Positions 15,328 through 15,994 of a stretch of 15,994 nt of DNA are shown piece by piece. The translations under genes and the position numbers were made by a program. Source of the stretch: a bacterium. GTDB taxonomy: Bacteria; B130-G9. The stretch covers positions 1 through 15,994 of the forward strand of contig DATLAJ010000031.1 in NCBI GenBank assembly GCA_035527515.1, given 5' to 3'. Within the stretch, counting starts at the first letter, position 1; each line of letters begins with the position of its first letter. The notes below the pieces were generated by a model. The model saw nothing but the letters and a program-made list of their open reading frames with translations, did not search any database and was not told the DNA's origin.

Positions 15328-15975
15328 TTAGGCCTGGCCAGGGCTGGGGGTCTGCGACTCAGGAGCGCTCTGGTCACCTGAGAAGCACAGCCGCTCTATC
15401 ACCGTATAAATCGCCCCCTTTGCGCGGAGCTGACTGCGCATCAGAAATATGTGGTCGGCGGTCATGCTATCGATTTGAACCTGGGGCAGAGCCTCAATTG
15501 CGGACTTAAGCTCGTCCCTCGAAGTTAGGTGCTTGATTCTGGCAAGCGTGATATGAGGCCTGAAGGGGCGCGATTCCTTCTTGAAGCCGATCTCCTCCAT
15601 CGAATCGGCCACATCCTTGGAGAGATTGATGAGCTGCTCGACCCCATCTTTAACGCCCACCCAGACAATTCGCGGGGCGGCATGACTGGGGAACACGCCA
15701 ACCCCGCTAAAAGTCATCTCAAACGGCTTGTGCCTGGCGGCGATGTCAGCAAGCCTCTTGGAGATCGACTCGAGGCGCCCTCTAGTGCAGTCGCCGAGGA
15801 ATTTGAGAGTGATATGTAGATTATTTGTGCTAGACCAGTTGAACTTGCCTCTGACGTTTTTGAGCAGTTCCGGGACGCGGACCATCTGCTCCCTGATCGG
15901 CCAAGGGATCTCGATCGATATAAAGGAGCGGATGCCATTTGAGCTTGTTGCTCTCTTAGCAAGCCTTGCAATCAC
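15328..15975 (-). CDS. thpR: RNA 2',3'-cyclic phosphodiesterase (LigT/2H family)
   Basis: A 215-residue 2H-phosphoesterase that opens 2',3'-cyclic phosphates on RNA ends. Both catalytic HxT motifs are present: H54-I-T56 in NLHITLKFLG and H141-I-T143 in RPHITLARI, about 87 residues apart as expected. The usual family opening (RSFISIEIP) begins at residue 16, so this protein has a short N-terminal extension. I choose GTG 15975 because GGAGGG lies 7 nt upstream; the TTG at 15981 would be only 1 nt from it. The last 25 residues (after VIERL) are a proline/serine-rich tail without a motif. The gene is complete in the window, while its promoter lies beyond the right edge. It is a housekeeping-type gene next to a tRNA and not obviously tied to the metabolic cluster. 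Confidence 0.93.
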   Translation of the reverse strand: MIARLAKRATSSNGIRSFISIEIPWPIREQMVRVPELLKNVRGKFNWSSTNNLHITLKFLGDCTRGRLESISKRLADIAARHKPFEMTFSGVGVFPSHAAPRIVWVGVKDGVEQLINLSKDVADSMEEIGFKKESRPFRPHITLARIKHLTSRDELKSAIEALPQVQIDSMTADHIFLMRSQLRAKGAIYTVIERLCFSGDQSAPESQTPSPGQA

Positions 15976-15994
15976 ACACAAACCCTCCAGAAAC

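Overview
The window looks like chromosome from an anaerobic, GC-rich, uncultivated-type bacterium. Supporting signs are oxygen-labile enzymes (a glycyl radical enzyme with its radical-SAM activase, a tungsten-type aldehyde oxidoreductase, many [4Fe-4S] proteins), bacterial Shine-Dalgarno sites, a sigma70-like promoter, and a bacterial tRNA with encoded CCA. I cannot name the phylum from sequence alone.

Positions 177-10870 form one metabolic cluster around a divergent intergenic region (5532-5906). Leftward (minus strand) run a glycyl radical enzyme (GRE), a four-cluster ferredoxin and an aldehyde:ferredoxin oxidoreductase (AOR) family protein. Rightward (plus strand) run an FAD/NAD(P)H oxidoreductase, a DUF6282-like metal-dependent hydrolase, the GRE activase, and a PreA-like FMN/[4Fe-4S] oxidoreductase. 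Ferredoxin, AOR and FAD protein together match the parts list of the three-subunit AorABC aldehyde oxidoreductase known from Aromatoleum. My working model is that the activase installs the glycyl radical, the GRE makes an aldehyde (or another AOR substrate), the AOR complex passes its electrons through the ferredoxin and FAD subunits to NAD+, and the hydrolase and PreA-like enzyme handle a cyclic or unsaturated substrate or product. No microcompartment shell, transporter, CoA ligase, regulator or small X-succinate-synthase subunit is seen. The pathway is therefore not one I can name, and this cluster is the best candidate for an undescribed system here.

Five of the gaps inside this cluster are filled with short palindromes or degenerate tandem repeats: CACAGAG, CAGATTACA and CACGAAG types, and hairpins with CTTCA or TCC loops. 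One element of about 80 bp occurs twice in opposite orientation, flanking the GRE and FAD genes. Such repeats are not seen to the right of 9600.

Positions 10871-15086 are accessory: a fragment that looks like the N-terminus of an IS1380-type transposase, a palindrome-rich stretch, a 1096-residue Eco57I-like restriction-modification fusion, then a gene-poor 400 bp. The right end holds a tRNA-Arg(UCU) with its own promoter and thpR (RNA 2',3'-cyclic phosphodiesterase), both on the minus strand.
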